A stretch of DNA of 64,000 bases from Streptomyces sp. NBC_01788 (lineage in GTDB: Bacteria; Actinomycetota; Actinomycetes; Streptomycetales; Streptomycetaceae): positions 7,130,001-7,194,000 of the forward strand of contig NZ_CP109090.1 in assembly GCF_035917575.1 (NCBI RefSeq), given 5' to 3'. How positions within the stretch are numbered: the first letter of the stretch is position 1; each line of letters opens with the position of its first letter. The position numbers were made by a program, and so were the translations under genes. The notes under the pieces were generated by a model. That model saw only the letters and a program-made list of their open reading frames with translations, did no database searches and was not told the DNA's origin. Below, in pieces: positions 26,380 to 36,701 of the stretch.

Positions 26380-27705
26380 ATGTCCTCCTCCACCGCCCTG
26401 TCCGGGCGCGGCAGCAGACTGGCCGCGCTGGTCGTCGGCCTGTGCTGGCTGGCCGTGCTCTTCGACGGCCTCGACATGTTCATCTACGGCTCGGTGCTGC
26501 CGCACATGCTGGAGCAGAAGGCCCTCGGGATCACCCCCGGCCAGGCCGGCGACCTCGGCAGCTACGCCACCTTCGGCATGCTCGTCGGCGCGCTGACCGC
26601 GGGCACGGTCGCCGACCGGATCGGCCGCAAGAAGCTCATGGTCTGCTGTGTCGCGCTCTTCTCCCTGGCCTCCGGCCTGTGCGCGGTCGCCGGCAGTGTC
26701 ACGGTGTTCGGCCTGGGCCGGACCATCGCGGGCGTCGGCCTCGGCGGTCTGCTGCCCACCGCGATCAGCATGGTCACCGACTACGCTCGGGGCGGCCGCG
26801 GCGCCCTCACCGTCGGCGCCCTGATGACCGCCCACCACGCCGGGGGCATCCTCTCCGCCTACGTGGCCAAGTGGCTCGTCGAGCCCGTCGGCTGGCGTGC
26901 CGCGTTCTGGGTCTGCGTGGTCCCGCTGCTGTTCGTGCCGGTGCTCGCCAAGGCCATGCCGGAGTCGCTGAGCTTCCTCGTCGCCAAGGGCCGCGCCGAC
27001 GAGGCCCGCGAACTGGCCGCCCGCTACGAGGTGGAACTGCCCGCGGCGCCCGCCCGCAAGGAGGGCGCCGACCGCTGGGCCGCCCTGGCCGGGCTCTTCC
27101 GCGGCGGGGAGTGGACCCAGACCCTGCTGTACTGGCTGGCCTCCTTCGGCGGTCTCCTCCTCGTCTACGGTGTCGCCACCTGGCTGCCCACCCTGATGCG
27201 CGGCGAGGGCTACAACCTGGGCTCCGCGCTCACCTTCGTCGTCCTGTTCAACCTGGGCGGCATCGTGGGCATGCTCGTCGCCGGCCGCGCCTCCGACCGC
27301 TTCGGCGCCCCGCGCATCTCCGCGATCTGGTTCGCGCTGACCGCCGCCGGAGTCTTCCTGCTCAGCGTCCACATGCCGCTGGCGCTGACGTTCACGGTGG
27401 TCTTCCTCACCGGCGTGTTCCTCAACAGCGCGCAGACCATGATCTACGCCACGGTCTCCCTCCGCTCCAGCCCCGGCAACCGCGCCACCGCCGTCGGCTG
27501 GACCTCCGGCATGGGCCGCTTCGGCGCCGTCTTCGGTCCCTGGCTCGGCGGCCAGCTGCTGGCCGCCGACCACGGCTCCTGGGGCTTCACCGCCTTCGCC
27601 CTGGCCGGCGTCTCCTCCATGGTCTTCATCGGCATCGCGGCCCTGCGCACTCCGAAGCGCCCCGCGCCGAGCGGCTCCCACCAGGACCTCCTGGCCGCGA
27701 GCTGA
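26380..27705 (+). CDS. MFS transporter, aromatic acid:H+ symporter type
   Basis: 441 residues with twelve predicted membrane spans. The first helix contains LFDGLDMFIYGSVLPHML, the charged pattern of the aromatic acid/H+ symporter (AAHS) family. The cytoplasmic loop is GTVADRIGRKKLM, and the matching second-half loop is VAGRASDRFGAPR. It probably imports the aromatic acid cleaved by the adjacent operon. The ribosome site GAGAGG precedes ATG 26380. A GC hairpin follows the stop, and the next gene is convergent. Confidence 0.9.
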   Translation: MSSSTALSGRGSRLAALVVGLCWLAVLFDGLDMFIYGSVLPHMLEQKALGITPGQAGDLGSYATFGMLVGALTAGTVADRIGRKKLMVCCVALFSLASGLCAVAGSVTVFGLGRTIAGVGLGGLLPTAISMVTDYARGGRGALTVGALMTAHHAGGILSAYVAKWLVEPVGWRAAFWVCVVPLLFVPVLAKAMPESLSFLVAKGRADEARELAARYEVELPAAPARKEGADRWAALAGLFRGGEWTQTLLYWLASFGGLLLVYGVATWLPTLMRGEGYNLGSALTFVVLFNLGGIVGMLVAGRASDRFGAPRISAIWFALTAAGVFLLSVHMPLALTFTVVFLTGVFLNSAQTMIYATVSLRSSPGNRATAVGWTSGMGRFGAVFGPWLGGQLLAADHGSWGFTAFALAGVSSMVFIGIAALRTPKRPAPSGSHQDLLAAS

Positions 27706-27706
27706 C

Positions 27707-27736
27707 GCCGCCGCCCCTGGCGTGGGGCGGGGCGGC
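27707..27736. terminator. Bidirectional GC hairpin
   Basis: GCCGCCGCCCC pairs with GGGGC-GG-GGCGGC (one 2-base bulge) around TGGCGT between the stops of the convergent MFS and DUF2690 genes. Confidence 0.55.
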
Positions 27737-27738
27737 CG

Positions 27739-28581
27739 TCACGGGTGGACAGGCGCGTCGGGGCCCAGGCCGGTGCAGGCCAGCTTCCCCTCGACCTCGG
27801 CGCAGGCCTCCACACCCCGTGGCGAGGAGACGCCGAGCATGGGGCTCGTGTCGCCGCTGGTGTCGCCCGCGGCGTAGGTGGCCGACAGGACGTTCCCGCC
27901 CATCCGTACGGAGATCTCCCGGGCGACCGCGCCCCGTACCCGTACCTGGGACCAGACGGTGCGGCAGGAGGGCGAGTACCGCAACCGCACGGTGTACGAC
28001 GCGCCGGACACGGCGCTCTGGGTCCGCGCGTCCCCGGCGCAGGCCGAGGCGTCGGGCAACTCCCCCTGGCAGGAGGCGCCGTGACAGCGTGGCGCCGCCA
28101 CCACCACCCGGGCGCCCGCCGGCCTGCCGGGGGAGGACATGAGGAGCGGCGCGGCCATCGCGGTGACCGCGGCCGGCAGGACGAGAACCGTCAGCAGCGG
28201 CAGCCGACCCACCCACGCCGGCCGGGACCCGGACTGAAACCGGGGCCTGGAACCGGACCGGTGCGGGGACTCGGGCCCGGATGCGCGCCCTGGGCCGGAC
28301 TCCGGATCGGGGCCGGTCCCGGCGGCCGCGGAAGGGGCCGCGCCGACGGCGTCCCACAGGGCCAGTGCCGGGTCGGGATCGGCGCCCGAGAGCCGTGCCA
28401 GCGCCTCCACGGCCGAGCGGGGCGGGTGCTTGGCCCCGGTCAGATAGCGGTGCCAGGCGGACTTGCTGTACGGAGTGCGCGCGGCCAGGGCCGCCAGGCT
28501 CAGACCCGTACGGTCCCGCAGCTCGCGCAGGGCTGTCGTCAACTGCCCGGGTGACGCTGCCGTTCCTTGGGGTTGCCGCAT
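27739..28581 (-). CDS. XRE-type HTH membrane protein with DUF2690 domain
   Basis: 280 residues in three parts. Residues about 12-62 are an XRE helix-turn-helix (LTTALRELRDRTGLSLAALAARTPYSKSAWHRYL). A Pro/Ser/Gly-rich linker and one membrane span (LPLLTVLVLPAAVTAMAAPLLM) follow. The outer domain about 160-275 has paired cysteines (CHGASCQG, DASACAGDA, SPSCRTVWSQVRV), the DUF2690 pattern. The layout suggests a cytoplasmic DNA- or protein-binding head linked to an extracytoplasmic sensor. Such genes are common and little studied in Streptomyces. Confidence 0.85.
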   Translation of the reverse strand: MRQPQGTAASPGQLTTALRELRDRTGLSLAALAARTPYSKSAWHRYLTGAKHPPRSAVEALARLSGADPDPALALWDAVGAAPSAAAGTGPDPESGPGRASGPESPHRSGSRPRFQSGSRPAWVGRLPLLTVLVLPAAVTAMAAPLLMSSPGRPAGARVVVAAPRCHGASCQGELPDASACAGDARTQSAVSGASYTVRLRYSPSCRTVWSQVRVRGAVAREISVRMGGNVLSATYAAGDTSGDTSPMLGVSSPRGVEACAEVEGKLACTGLGPDAPVHP

Positions 28582-28676
28582 GCTGCTGCTCCCGACTCCG
28601 TTCCCGCTTTGGGCGTTTCGCCCCGGTTGTCGGGATGGTTTCCCGGGGTGAGGTCATCGACACACCTCGAGCCGAC

Positions 28677-28711
28677 GGCCCGTCCGGGAGCGTGCTGCTC
28701 CCGGACGGGCC
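28677..28711 (-). terminator. Perfect 15-bp-stem terminator
   Basis: GGCCCGTCCGGGAGC and its exact complement GCTCCCGGACGGGCC flank the loop GTGCT. It lies 34 bp after the stop of the SH3 gene and upstream of the DUF2690 gene on the same strand. Confidence 0.75.
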
Positions 28712-28744
28712 CGGCCGGTCACCTCGACCATGCCTGACGGTGCG

Positions 28745-29182
28745 TCAGCACCAGGGCAGGGTGTTCCGGACCCGCACGTAGCGCGCGGAGACGTAACCCC
28801 GTGCGTGCGCGAGGCGGTACCACTGCCGAGTGCCGCCCACCCGGGACCCGTGCGTGCGGCACTTCAGTGCCACCAGGCGGTGTGCGTGCCGGGCGCCGAC
28901 CACCCGGTACCGGGTGCCGGGGCCGGAGCGGACGTTCAGCGCCCGGTGGTGCGTGACCACACGCCCGAGGGAGTGGATCGAACGGTGGTGCGTCGCCCAC
29001 CGGTTGACGTGACCCGCCGGCTGGGCCGGCTCGGGCAGCAGCGAGGGGAGCAGGTGCGAGGCGGCCGCCGACACGGCCGGGCGCGAGCCGGGACCGGCCG
29101 GGGCGGCGTCGGCCGCCGTCGGCACGAGCGCGAGCGCCGCGACCGTGGCCAGCACACCGCTGGTGAGGGTCCGTCGGATCAT
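28745..29182 (-). CDS. Secreted SH3-domain protein
   Basis: 145 residues with a Sec signal peptide (LTSGVLATVAALALVPTAADA) and a His-rich middle. The C-terminal bacterial SH3 domain runs from LNVRSGPGTRYRVVGARHAH to WYRLAHARGYVSARYVRV. SH3 domains of this type bind cell-wall peptides. No catalytic domain is attached, so it may be a wall-binding or regulatory protein. It is monocistronic, with its own terminator. Confidence 0.85.
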   Translation of the reverse strand: MIRRTLTSGVLATVAALALVPTAADAAPAGPGSRPAVSAAASHLLPSLLPEPAQPAGHVNRWATHHRSIHSLGRVVTHHRALNVRSGPGTRYRVVGARHAHRLVALKCRTHGSRVGGTRQWYRLAHARGYVSARYVRVRNTLPWC

Positions 29183-29339
29183 GGAAACCTCCGGGCTGTC
29201 GTTCCTGTGGTCACGCGGTCGTGATCACATGCCGCCCAGCGTTTCCGTGCCGCACCCCCGCGATGCCGTCCCCGTGTCCCTGGGACGGCGGGGACGTCCC
29301 GGGGACGCGGGCGCGGCGCCCCGGGCGGCGCGCAGCAAT

Positions 29340-29356
29340 TTGCTTGAGTAAGGCAA
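29340..29356. promoter_or_regulatory. Candidate MarR operator
   Basis: TTGCTTGAGTAAGGCAA is an imperfect 17-bp palindrome 21 bp before the MarR ATG. A second pair, GGCAA and TTGCC (29352-29373), overlaps it. The position suits autoregulation. Promoter boxes in this AT-richer stretch are unclear. Confidence 0.4.
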
Positions 29357-29377
29357 TGATATGGTAAAGTTGCCCGT

Positions 29378-29902
29378 ATGGTCACTCCATCGTTGCCCAC
29401 CGGACCCGTCTCGCCCGAAGTGGCCGAGATCGAGCGCGCCCTGATGCGCATCACCTACCTGGGTACACGGGCCCGGCAGCACGAGAGGCTGATGAGTCTG
29501 GCGGGTGTGCCGCTGGACCGGGCGGCGGTCGCCCTGCTGCGGCAGATCGCCGACTGTGAGCCCCAGCGGCCGGGGGAGCTGGCCAACCGGCTGGGCGTGG
29601 AGGCCTCCCATGTCACCCGCACGGTGCAGCAGCTGGAGCGGTCGGGCCATGTGACCCGGATCCCCGACCCCGACGACCGCCGCGCCCAGCGCATCCAGCT
29701 CACCGACCTCGGCAGGGACGCCATCGCCCGCGTCCGGGAGGCAGGAGCCCGCGGTATGGAGGTGGCCCTGGCCGACTGGTCCCCCGAGGACCTGCGCCGG
29801 CTCGCGACACTCTTCCACCGCATGGTCGACGACTTCCTCGTCTACGCCCAGCACGTCGACAATGAACAGGAGACCGCCGAGGCGTCCCGCCGCACCCGCT
29901 GA
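29378..29902 (+). CDS. MarR-family transcriptional regulator
   Basis: 174 residues with the winged helix RPGELANRLGVEASHVTRTVQQLERSGHVTRIPDPDDRRAQRIQLTDLGRD, including the D-x-R wing typical of MarR proteins. It is 76 bp upstream of an SRPBCC gene on the same strand and likely controls it. The ligand is unknown. Confidence 0.9.
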   Translation: MVTPSLPTGPVSPEVAEIERALMRITYLGTRARQHERLMSLAGVPLDRAAVALLRQIADCEPQRPGELANRLGVEASHVTRTVQQLERSGHVTRIPDPDDRRAQRIQLTDLGRDAIARVREAGARGMEVALADWSPEDLRRLATLFHRMVDDFLVYAQHVDNEQETAEASRRTR

Positions 29903-29978
29903 CGCACCGGCCACCGAGTCGGCCGACGGGACGCCCGAACGCCGGCCGCGCGATGACGACCACCCCCGAGGAGCACCC

Positions 29979-30614
29979 ATGATCGACGTGACCCAGCAGA
30001 TCGACGCCGTACACCGCCGGGTCGGCCGCCGTGCCTTCAAGGCGGCCGAGGCCCGTGTGGTCACCGTGAGCCAGGACTACGACGCCCCGGTCGAGGACGT
30101 CTGGGACGCGTGCACCAACCCCGAGCGCATCCCGCGCTGGTTCCTCCCCGTCACGGGTGAACTCCGCCTGGGCGGCCACTACCAGCTCCAGGGCAACGCC
30201 GGCGGCACGATCGAGCGCTGCGAACCGCCCGAGAGCTTCGCCGCCACCTGGGAGTACGGCGACGAGACGAGCTGGATCGAGCTGCGCCTGAGCGCGCGGG
30301 AGGGCGGCGGCACGCGCTTCGAGCTGGACCACATCTTCCACATCGACGACGCCAAATGGGGCGAGTACGGGCCCGGCGCGGTCGGGGTCGGCTGGGACAT
30401 GATGCTCATCGGCCTGACCCTCCACCTGTCGAGCGGCTCTCAGGTCGACTCCGGAGAGGCCATGACCTGGATGGGCTCCGAGGATGGCCGCCGGTTCATC
30501 GCCGAGAGCAGCGAGGGGTGGTACGAGGCCAACGTCGCGAGCGGCGAGGAACCGGCACACGCACGCGCGGCCGCCGGCCGCACCACCGCCTTCTACACGG
30601 GCGCGGAGGGATAG
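29979..30614 (+). CDS. SRPBCC (AHSA1-like) family protein
   Basis: 211 residues from ATG 29979 (GAGGAG upstream); a longer frame from 29862 overlaps the MarR gene and lacks family residues. The START-like fold is seen in VVTVSQDYDAPVEDVWDACTNPERIPRWFLPVTGELRLGGHYQLQGNAGG and later helices. Such proteins bind hydrophobic ligands or act as co-chaperone-like factors. MarR-SRPBCC pairs are common in actinobacteria, with the MarR protein regulating the pair. Confidence 0.85.
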   Translation: MIDVTQQIDAVHRRVGRRAFKAAEARVVTVSQDYDAPVEDVWDACTNPERIPRWFLPVTGELRLGGHYQLQGNAGGTIERCEPPESFAATWEYGDETSWIELRLSAREGGGTRFELDHIFHIDDAKWGEYGPGAVGVGWDMMLIGLTLHLSSGSQVDSGEAMTWMGSEDGRRFIAESSEGWYEANVASGEEPAHARAAAGRTTAFYTGAEG

Positions 30615-30689
30615 CCGCAAGTCGGCCGCACCCGCCCGCGTAAGGTAGGGTTCACCTGCGCGTTCGGACGAACCACCACACGAACGCAA

Positions 30690-30827
<138 letters not shown>

Positions 30828-30904
30828 GGGTACCAGTTGGCGACCGGCGTGCTTGACCAGGGTCAGCGGGTCATGACGTTCGGGCTCCGCTCCCCAGGGC
30901 AGCC

Positions 30905-31087
30905 TCAGCCATCGTCCGGCCAACTGCCGGGACGCCTCCCGCCACGCAGGAGGCCGGCCGCGTCCCGCTCGGTCGCCGCGGCGAACCGCATGAGATCGCC
31001 ACCTGGATCCTGCGCCTGGCCGACCCCGACTCCACCTGGCTCACCGGCCAGATCCTCACCGTCGACGGCGGCCTGGAGCTGACGTAG
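30905..31087 (+). pseudogene. 3' fragment of a short-chain dehydrogenase gene
   Basis: The frame ending at the TAG 31085-31087 encodes the C-terminal end of an SDR (PPATQEAGRVPLGRRGEP, HEIATWILRLADPD, STWLTGQILTVDGGLELT). No upstream cofactor or catalytic region is present; the sequence to the left is the tRNA repeat. The 5' end was probably lost during insertion or rearrangement at the island boundary. Confidence 0.7.
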
Positions 31088-31204
31088 CACCCGCTGCGTA
31101 CGGTGAACGCAGCGGTGTCCGGTTCTCGCCGTTCCGCGTTAAATGCCTGGACTGGGAGGCTCTGTGGACGGGAGACTTCCGACTTCCGAACCTCCGGGAG
31201 TGTG

Positions 31205-33124
<1,920 letters not shown>

Positions 33125-33222
33125 CCGAGTCGGTTCCCGGACCGACGGTGGTCATCCACCGTCGCGCGGACGAACTCGATCACTTGTGTCCCTGAGCGCA
33201 GGCCCGCCCCCACCTCACAGGT

Positions 33223-33236
33223 AAACCGATCGGTTT
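33223..33236. promoter_or_regulatory. TetR operator, copy 1
   Basis: The perfect 14-bp palindrome AAACCGATCGGTTT lies 30 bp before the TetR gene. The same sequence occurs twice before the SDR gene at 34072. This marks it as the binding site of the TetR protein and implies autoregulation. Confidence 0.8.
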
Positions 33237-33266
33237 CCATGGTGGGAGCGAGGTTAACCTCTCTGT

Positions 33267-33836
33267 ATGACCACAGAGGTGAAGTCCGGCCCCCGGCAGC
33301 GACTGCTGGACGCGGCGGCCGCCCTCGCCTACCGCGAGGGCGTGGCTGTGGGTGTCGAAGCGCTGTGCAAGGCGGCCGGCGTGTCCAAGCGGACCATGTA
33401 TCAACTCTTCGAGAGCAAGGACGCACTGCTGGCGGCGAGCCTGGAGAGCCGCGCCGCGGAGTTCGCGACGTTGTTCCTGTTGCCGCCGGACAGTGGACGT
33501 TCGCCACGCGAGCGGATCCTTCACGTCTTCCGGCAGGTCGAGGCGCAGGCAGGGACGCAGGAGTACCGAGGGTGCCCGTATCTTGCCGTTCAGGTCGAAC
33601 TCAAGAACGAGGAGCACCCTGCGAGCCGGGTGGCGTGCCGGGTGAAAGAAGACCTGACGGCGTTCTTCCGCACGGAAGCAGCGTCCGGAGGGGCGAGTGA
33701 CCCCGACCTGCTGGCCCGGCAACTTGCCCTGATCTTCGACGGCGCCAGCGCGCGGGCGGGCATCAAGGCCGATGACCTCGTCGGGCTTCTGGAGCCCACG
33801 CTGGCCGCCCTGCTCGACGCGGCCGGGGTGCGCTGA
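33267..33836 (+). CDS. TetR-family transcriptional regulator
   Basis: 189 residues. The N-terminal helix-turn-helix is RQRLLDAAAALAYREGVAVGVEALCKAAGVSKRTMYQLFESKDALLAASL. The C-terminal ligand domain has EYRGCPYLAVQVELKNEEHPASRVA, as in TetR proteins that control reductases and sense electrophiles or lipophilic compounds. An operator palindrome precedes it, and two more precede the SDR gene downstream. It therefore probably represses itself and the SDR. Confidence 0.92.
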   Translation: MTTEVKSGPRQRLLDAAAALAYREGVAVGVEALCKAAGVSKRTMYQLFESKDALLAASLESRAAEFATLFLLPPDSGRSPRERILHVFRQVEAQAGTQEYRGCPYLAVQVELKNEEHPASRVACRVKEDLTAFFRTEAASGGASDPDLLARQLALIFDGASARAGIKADDLVGLLEPTLAALLDAAGVR

Positions 33837-34016
33837 CCCCGCGTCCTTGCCTCTGAAGTCGGCACTCTCGGCCGCATAGTCATCTTGTCTCCCTCGGCCG
33901 CCCGTATCGCACGGGCGGTCGAGCGCCTTGCGTTCCACTCAGGTGCGTATCGCCCTGCGAGTGGCGACTCGCGCAATCGCGCCGTGGCGATCCGTCCATC
34001 TTCCGCTTGCACCGGG

Positions 34017-34030
34017 AAACCGATCGGTTT
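34017..34030. promoter_or_regulatory. TetR operator, copy 2
   Basis: AAACCGATCGGTTT upstream of the SDR gene. Its centre is 24 bp from copy 3, so two dimers could bind side by side over the promoter. Confidence 0.8.
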
Positions 34031-34040
34031 ACCTTGATGG

Positions 34041-34054
34041 AAACCGATCGGTTT
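34041..34054. promoter_or_regulatory. TetR operator, copy 3
   Basis: AAACCGATCGGTTT ending 17 bp before the SDR ATG, which would block transcription start or early elongation when bound. Confidence 0.8.
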
Positions 34055-34071
34055 CCGAGGTGGAGAAGAAC

Positions 34072-34773
34072 ATGACGTCGATCAAGAACGCCGTGGTGCT
34101 CGTCACGGGTGGCAGTCGCGGCCTGGGGAAGGCCCTGGTGGAGGAGCTGTACGAGCGGGGCGCGGCGAAGGTGTACGCCACGGCTCGCGACCCACGCGCG
34201 GTGACCCACCCTGACGCCGTGCCGCTCGGTCTGGAGGTCACCAGCCCCGAGTCGGTAGCCGCCGCGGCCGCGCAGGCGGGCGACGTCACGGTCCTGATCA
34301 ACAACGCGGGTGTCTCGCTCGGGGCCACCTCGCTCCTGGACGCCGCGCTCAAGGACATACGCGCGGAGTTCGAGACCAACTTCTACGGTCCGCTCCTGGT
34401 CACCCGCGCCTTCGCCCCGATCATCGAACGCAATGGAGGCGGGCACATCCTGAACGTCCACTCCGTGCTCTCCTGGCTGGGCGTCGCCGGCTCCTACAGC
34501 GCCACCAAGGCAGCCCTGTGGTCGCAGACCAATTCCCTGCGCCTGGAGCTCCGCCCGCGCGGAATCGCGGTCACGGGGCTGCATGTCGGATACATCGACA
34601 CGGATATGGCCTCGCGCGTGGACGCGCCCAAGTCCCGCCCGCGTGACGTCGCCGTCCTCGCTCTCGACGGGATTGAGACGGACGCCCACGAGGTACTGGC
34701 CGACGAGATCACGCAACGTGTGAAGGCGGGACTGTCCGGAGAGCTGACGGCACTGTACCCGCAGCTGCAGTAA
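34072..34773 (+). CDS. Short-chain dehydrogenase/reductase under TetR control
   Basis: 233 residues of a classical SDR: VTGGSRGLGKALVEEL for cofactor, NNAGVSLG, catalytic Ser in NVHSVLSWLG and Tyr/Lys in YSATKAAL. The ATG at 34072 has GGAGAAG upstream. Tandem operators at the promoter show tight control by the neighbouring TetR protein. The pair resembles xenobiotic or aldehyde response modules; the substrate is unknown. Confidence 0.9.
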   Translation: MTSIKNAVVLVTGGSRGLGKALVEELYERGAAKVYATARDPRAVTHPDAVPLGLEVTSPESVAAAAAQAGDVTVLINNAGVSLGATSLLDAALKDIRAEFETNFYGPLLVTRAFAPIIERNGGGHILNVHSVLSWLGVAGSYSATKAALWSQTNSLRLELRPRGIAVTGLHVGYIDTDMASRVDAPKSRPRDVAVLALDGIETDAHEVLADEITQRVKAGLSGELTALYPQLQ

Positions 34774-34837
34774 CCAGGCCGCAGCGAACTCGGGCGCAAT
34801 GCTGCGATGTCTCATGCCGCGACGGTCTGGCGAGTCA

Positions 34838-34931
34838 GGGGTCGCAGGTTCACATCCTGTCGTCCCGACTGGGGACAGTCGCAGATCAGGGCCGGTTTCG
34901 GAGGCATCCGAAACCGGCCCTGATCATTCTT
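34838..34931. repeat. Right direct repeat (attR-like) of the tRNA-Pro island
   Basis: Copy of 30733-30827. It carries only the variable region, T arm, acceptor 3' strand and terminator, so it cannot make a tRNA. Its end touches the stop codon of the next gene. Confidence 0.8.
34888..34921. terminator. Duplicated tRNA terminator at the island right end
   Basis: The same 15-bp stem as at 30783, with loop GGCA. It now lies between the SDR (plus) and DUF5132-like (minus) genes and can end both transcripts. Confidence 0.7.
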
Positions 34932-35161
34932 CAGTCCGCTGTGGCGCCCCGCGTCCGGGGCGAACGGGCCGCGAGCCGCCCGGCGGCGACTTCGGCGGTG
35001 AGTTCCTGGATCTCCTCGCCCGCCTCGATGGCCGCACGCTTGACTTCCAGGGTCAGAGCGACCGACGTCTTGATGATGCCCCGCAGCAGCGGTTTGCCGA
35101 CTCTGTCGAGCAGAGGTGCCGCGATCAGGCCGATGAGGAAGGGCGGTACTACAGGGGGCAT
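34931..35161 (-). CDS. Small DUF5132-like protein
   Basis: 76 residues from ATG 35161, with GAGAGGG upstream. A hydrophobic N-terminus (MPPVVPPFLIGLIAAPLLDRVGKPLLRGIIKTS) leads into an amphipathic acidic helix (LEVKRAAIEAGEEIQELTAEVAAGRLA). This layout is like small DUF5132 proteins; the function is unknown. Longer in-frame extensions lack a start signal. The 200 bp upstream to 35361 hold no gene that I can see. Confidence 0.65.
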   Translation of the reverse strand: MPPVVPPFLIGLIAAPLLDRVGKPLLRGIIKTSVALTLEVKRAAIEAGEEIQELTAEVAAGRLAARSPRTRGATAD

Positions 35162-35361
35162 GCGTGAACCCTCTCTTGTGTACACAGCACGGCTCCCGCC
35201 GTCACACGTGCCAGACCCGGCAGGCAGGCAGCGTCGGGCAGGAATTCCACCCCCACCGAAAGACACCGTAGTCGGCCCTCGGCCGACGCGCTCGAGGACG
35301 CCGGTGCCTTTCATTCGATTGGGCGGAGGTGGTCCGCGGTCCACCGTGGTTCCGCGACGGC

Positions 35362-36501
35362 TCATGGTGAGTGCGGTGCATCCGGCGCACATTCGTCCAG
35401 GAACGAACTCACCACACGCACGACGAACTCGGGCACCTGGTTCGGGAAATCGTGACCGGTTCCCGCCGGGGTGTAGACCCTCCGGGCGTTGCTGGAAGCC
35501 GTGAGAAACCGTTCCCTGACGGTGAGGAAGAAGTGCCGTAACCGGGCGTTCTCCTCAGCGTCGGCCTTGTCGAAGATCTCGTCGCCGCCGGTCAGGTCGC
35601 GTGGCGCCACGAGGAGGAGCGGGAGTGAGCCGAGCTCGCCGTCATGCACGACCGTGTGCCAGCCGTCCCTGGTGATGCCGTCCGGCGACAGCTCTCGCAG
35701 GATGGACGCGGCGGCGCAGGCCGCTCTGGTCCTGGTCTCGACCGCGGACAGGACCTCCGCCGGACCCCCGGAGGAATGGGCTCCGTTCCGGTCCGCAAGG
35801 GCGTGCAGGCCGAAGAGGCGGCGCGCCGCGACGGCGATCTGCTGCCCCGAGGCCCGCCGCAGGGCCGGGATCGGCGGGCCGAAGGCGATGGCGTCGGGCG
35901 GGGTCGGATCGAGCAGCGCCAGACCGGCCACGAGGCCCGGGCGGCGCCTGGCGGCATTGGCCATGAGCAGTCCCCCGAAGGAGTGCCCCACCAGGACGTA
36001 GGGCCCCTTTTCGCCGCCCCGTTCCAGCGCGGTGAGCAGTTCGACGGCTTCGGTGGCCGTCGTGCGGGGGAAGGGGCCCGGGTCGCTCCAGCCGGAGCCC
36101 GGCCGGTCCACCAGGACCGAACGCATCCGCTCCCGCGCCAACGCGTGCAGCGGGTACATGGCGTACCCGCCGACATGACCGCCCGGCATCCAGACCACCG
36201 TCGGCCGGTTTCTCCTGTCCCCCTCGGCGAGGACGTGCATGCGGTGGCCGCCCACGTCGACCATTCGCCCGGGTGGCGGATGCCTCACCCGGACGCGTGC
36301 CACATGCACCAGGTGGCGAAGGGACCCGAGAGCGAGCGCCAGGGCCGCGGCACAGAGCACTCCGCCGAGGACCCTCCAGCCGCCGTCCAGGGTGATGCAC
36401 CACGCGCCGACAGCCGCCGGCAGCAGAGCGATGGCCAGTCCCGCCCAGTCCCGGCTGAGCAGCCGGAGTGCCGCGTCGATGGCGCGTGTGTCCGGTCGCA
36501 T
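35362..36501 (-). CDS. Membrane-anchored alpha/beta hydrolase
   Basis: 379 residues from ATG 36501 (GGAGG 5 bases upstream; a GTG at 36531 lacks one). Two N-terminal membrane spans (WAGLAIALLPAAVGAWCITL and WRVLGGVLCAAALALALGSL) precede an alpha/beta hydrolase domain. The nucleophile elbow is G-H-S174-F-G-G, LALLDPTPPDA follows, and the probable catalytic His is in AGTGHDFPNQ. The substrate is unknown. It sits 200 bp from the last gene of the peptide cluster on the same strand and may not belong to it. Confidence 0.82.
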   Translation of the reverse strand: MRPDTRAIDAALRLLSRDWAGLAIALLPAAVGAWCITLDGGWRVLGGVLCAAALALALGSLRHLVHVARVRVRHPPPGRMVDVGGHRMHVLAEGDRRNRPTVVWMPGGHVGGYAMYPLHALARERMRSVLVDRPGSGWSDPGPFPRTTATEAVELLTALERGGEKGPYVLVGHSFGGLLMANAARRRPGLVAGLALLDPTPPDAIAFGPPIPALRRASGQQIAVAARRLFGLHALADRNGAHSSGGPAEVLSAVETRTRAACAAASILRELSPDGITRDGWHTVVHDGELGSLPLLLVAPRDLTGGDEIFDKADAEENARLRHFFLTVRERFLTASSNARRVYTPAGTGHDFPNQVPEFVVRVVSSFLDECAPDAPHSP

Positions 36502-36701
36502 CGTGCCCTCCGTCCCGATCCCCGTGGCCACTGCGGCCGAAGCCGTACGCCTCGGCGCCCGGCACTGGCATCGTCCCCTGGGAACACCGCGGGCGCCATG
36601 TGCCGTGGCACCGGGCTCCGCACCCGGTCACCGCCTCACGGCCGGCCGGCGCGAGTCGCTTCACCTCCTGGTGTTCAGAGCATTCCCCACCCGACGGGCG
36701 C

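Noticed and set aside
28745..29182. Lysozyme-like or antimicrobial secreted enzyme
   Set aside because: Apart from the signal peptide and one SH3 domain there is no catalytic domain.
34838..34931. Second tRNA-Pro gene
   Set aside because: Only the 3' half is present; the D arm, anticodon arm and 5' acceptor strand are missing, so it is an integration-site copy.
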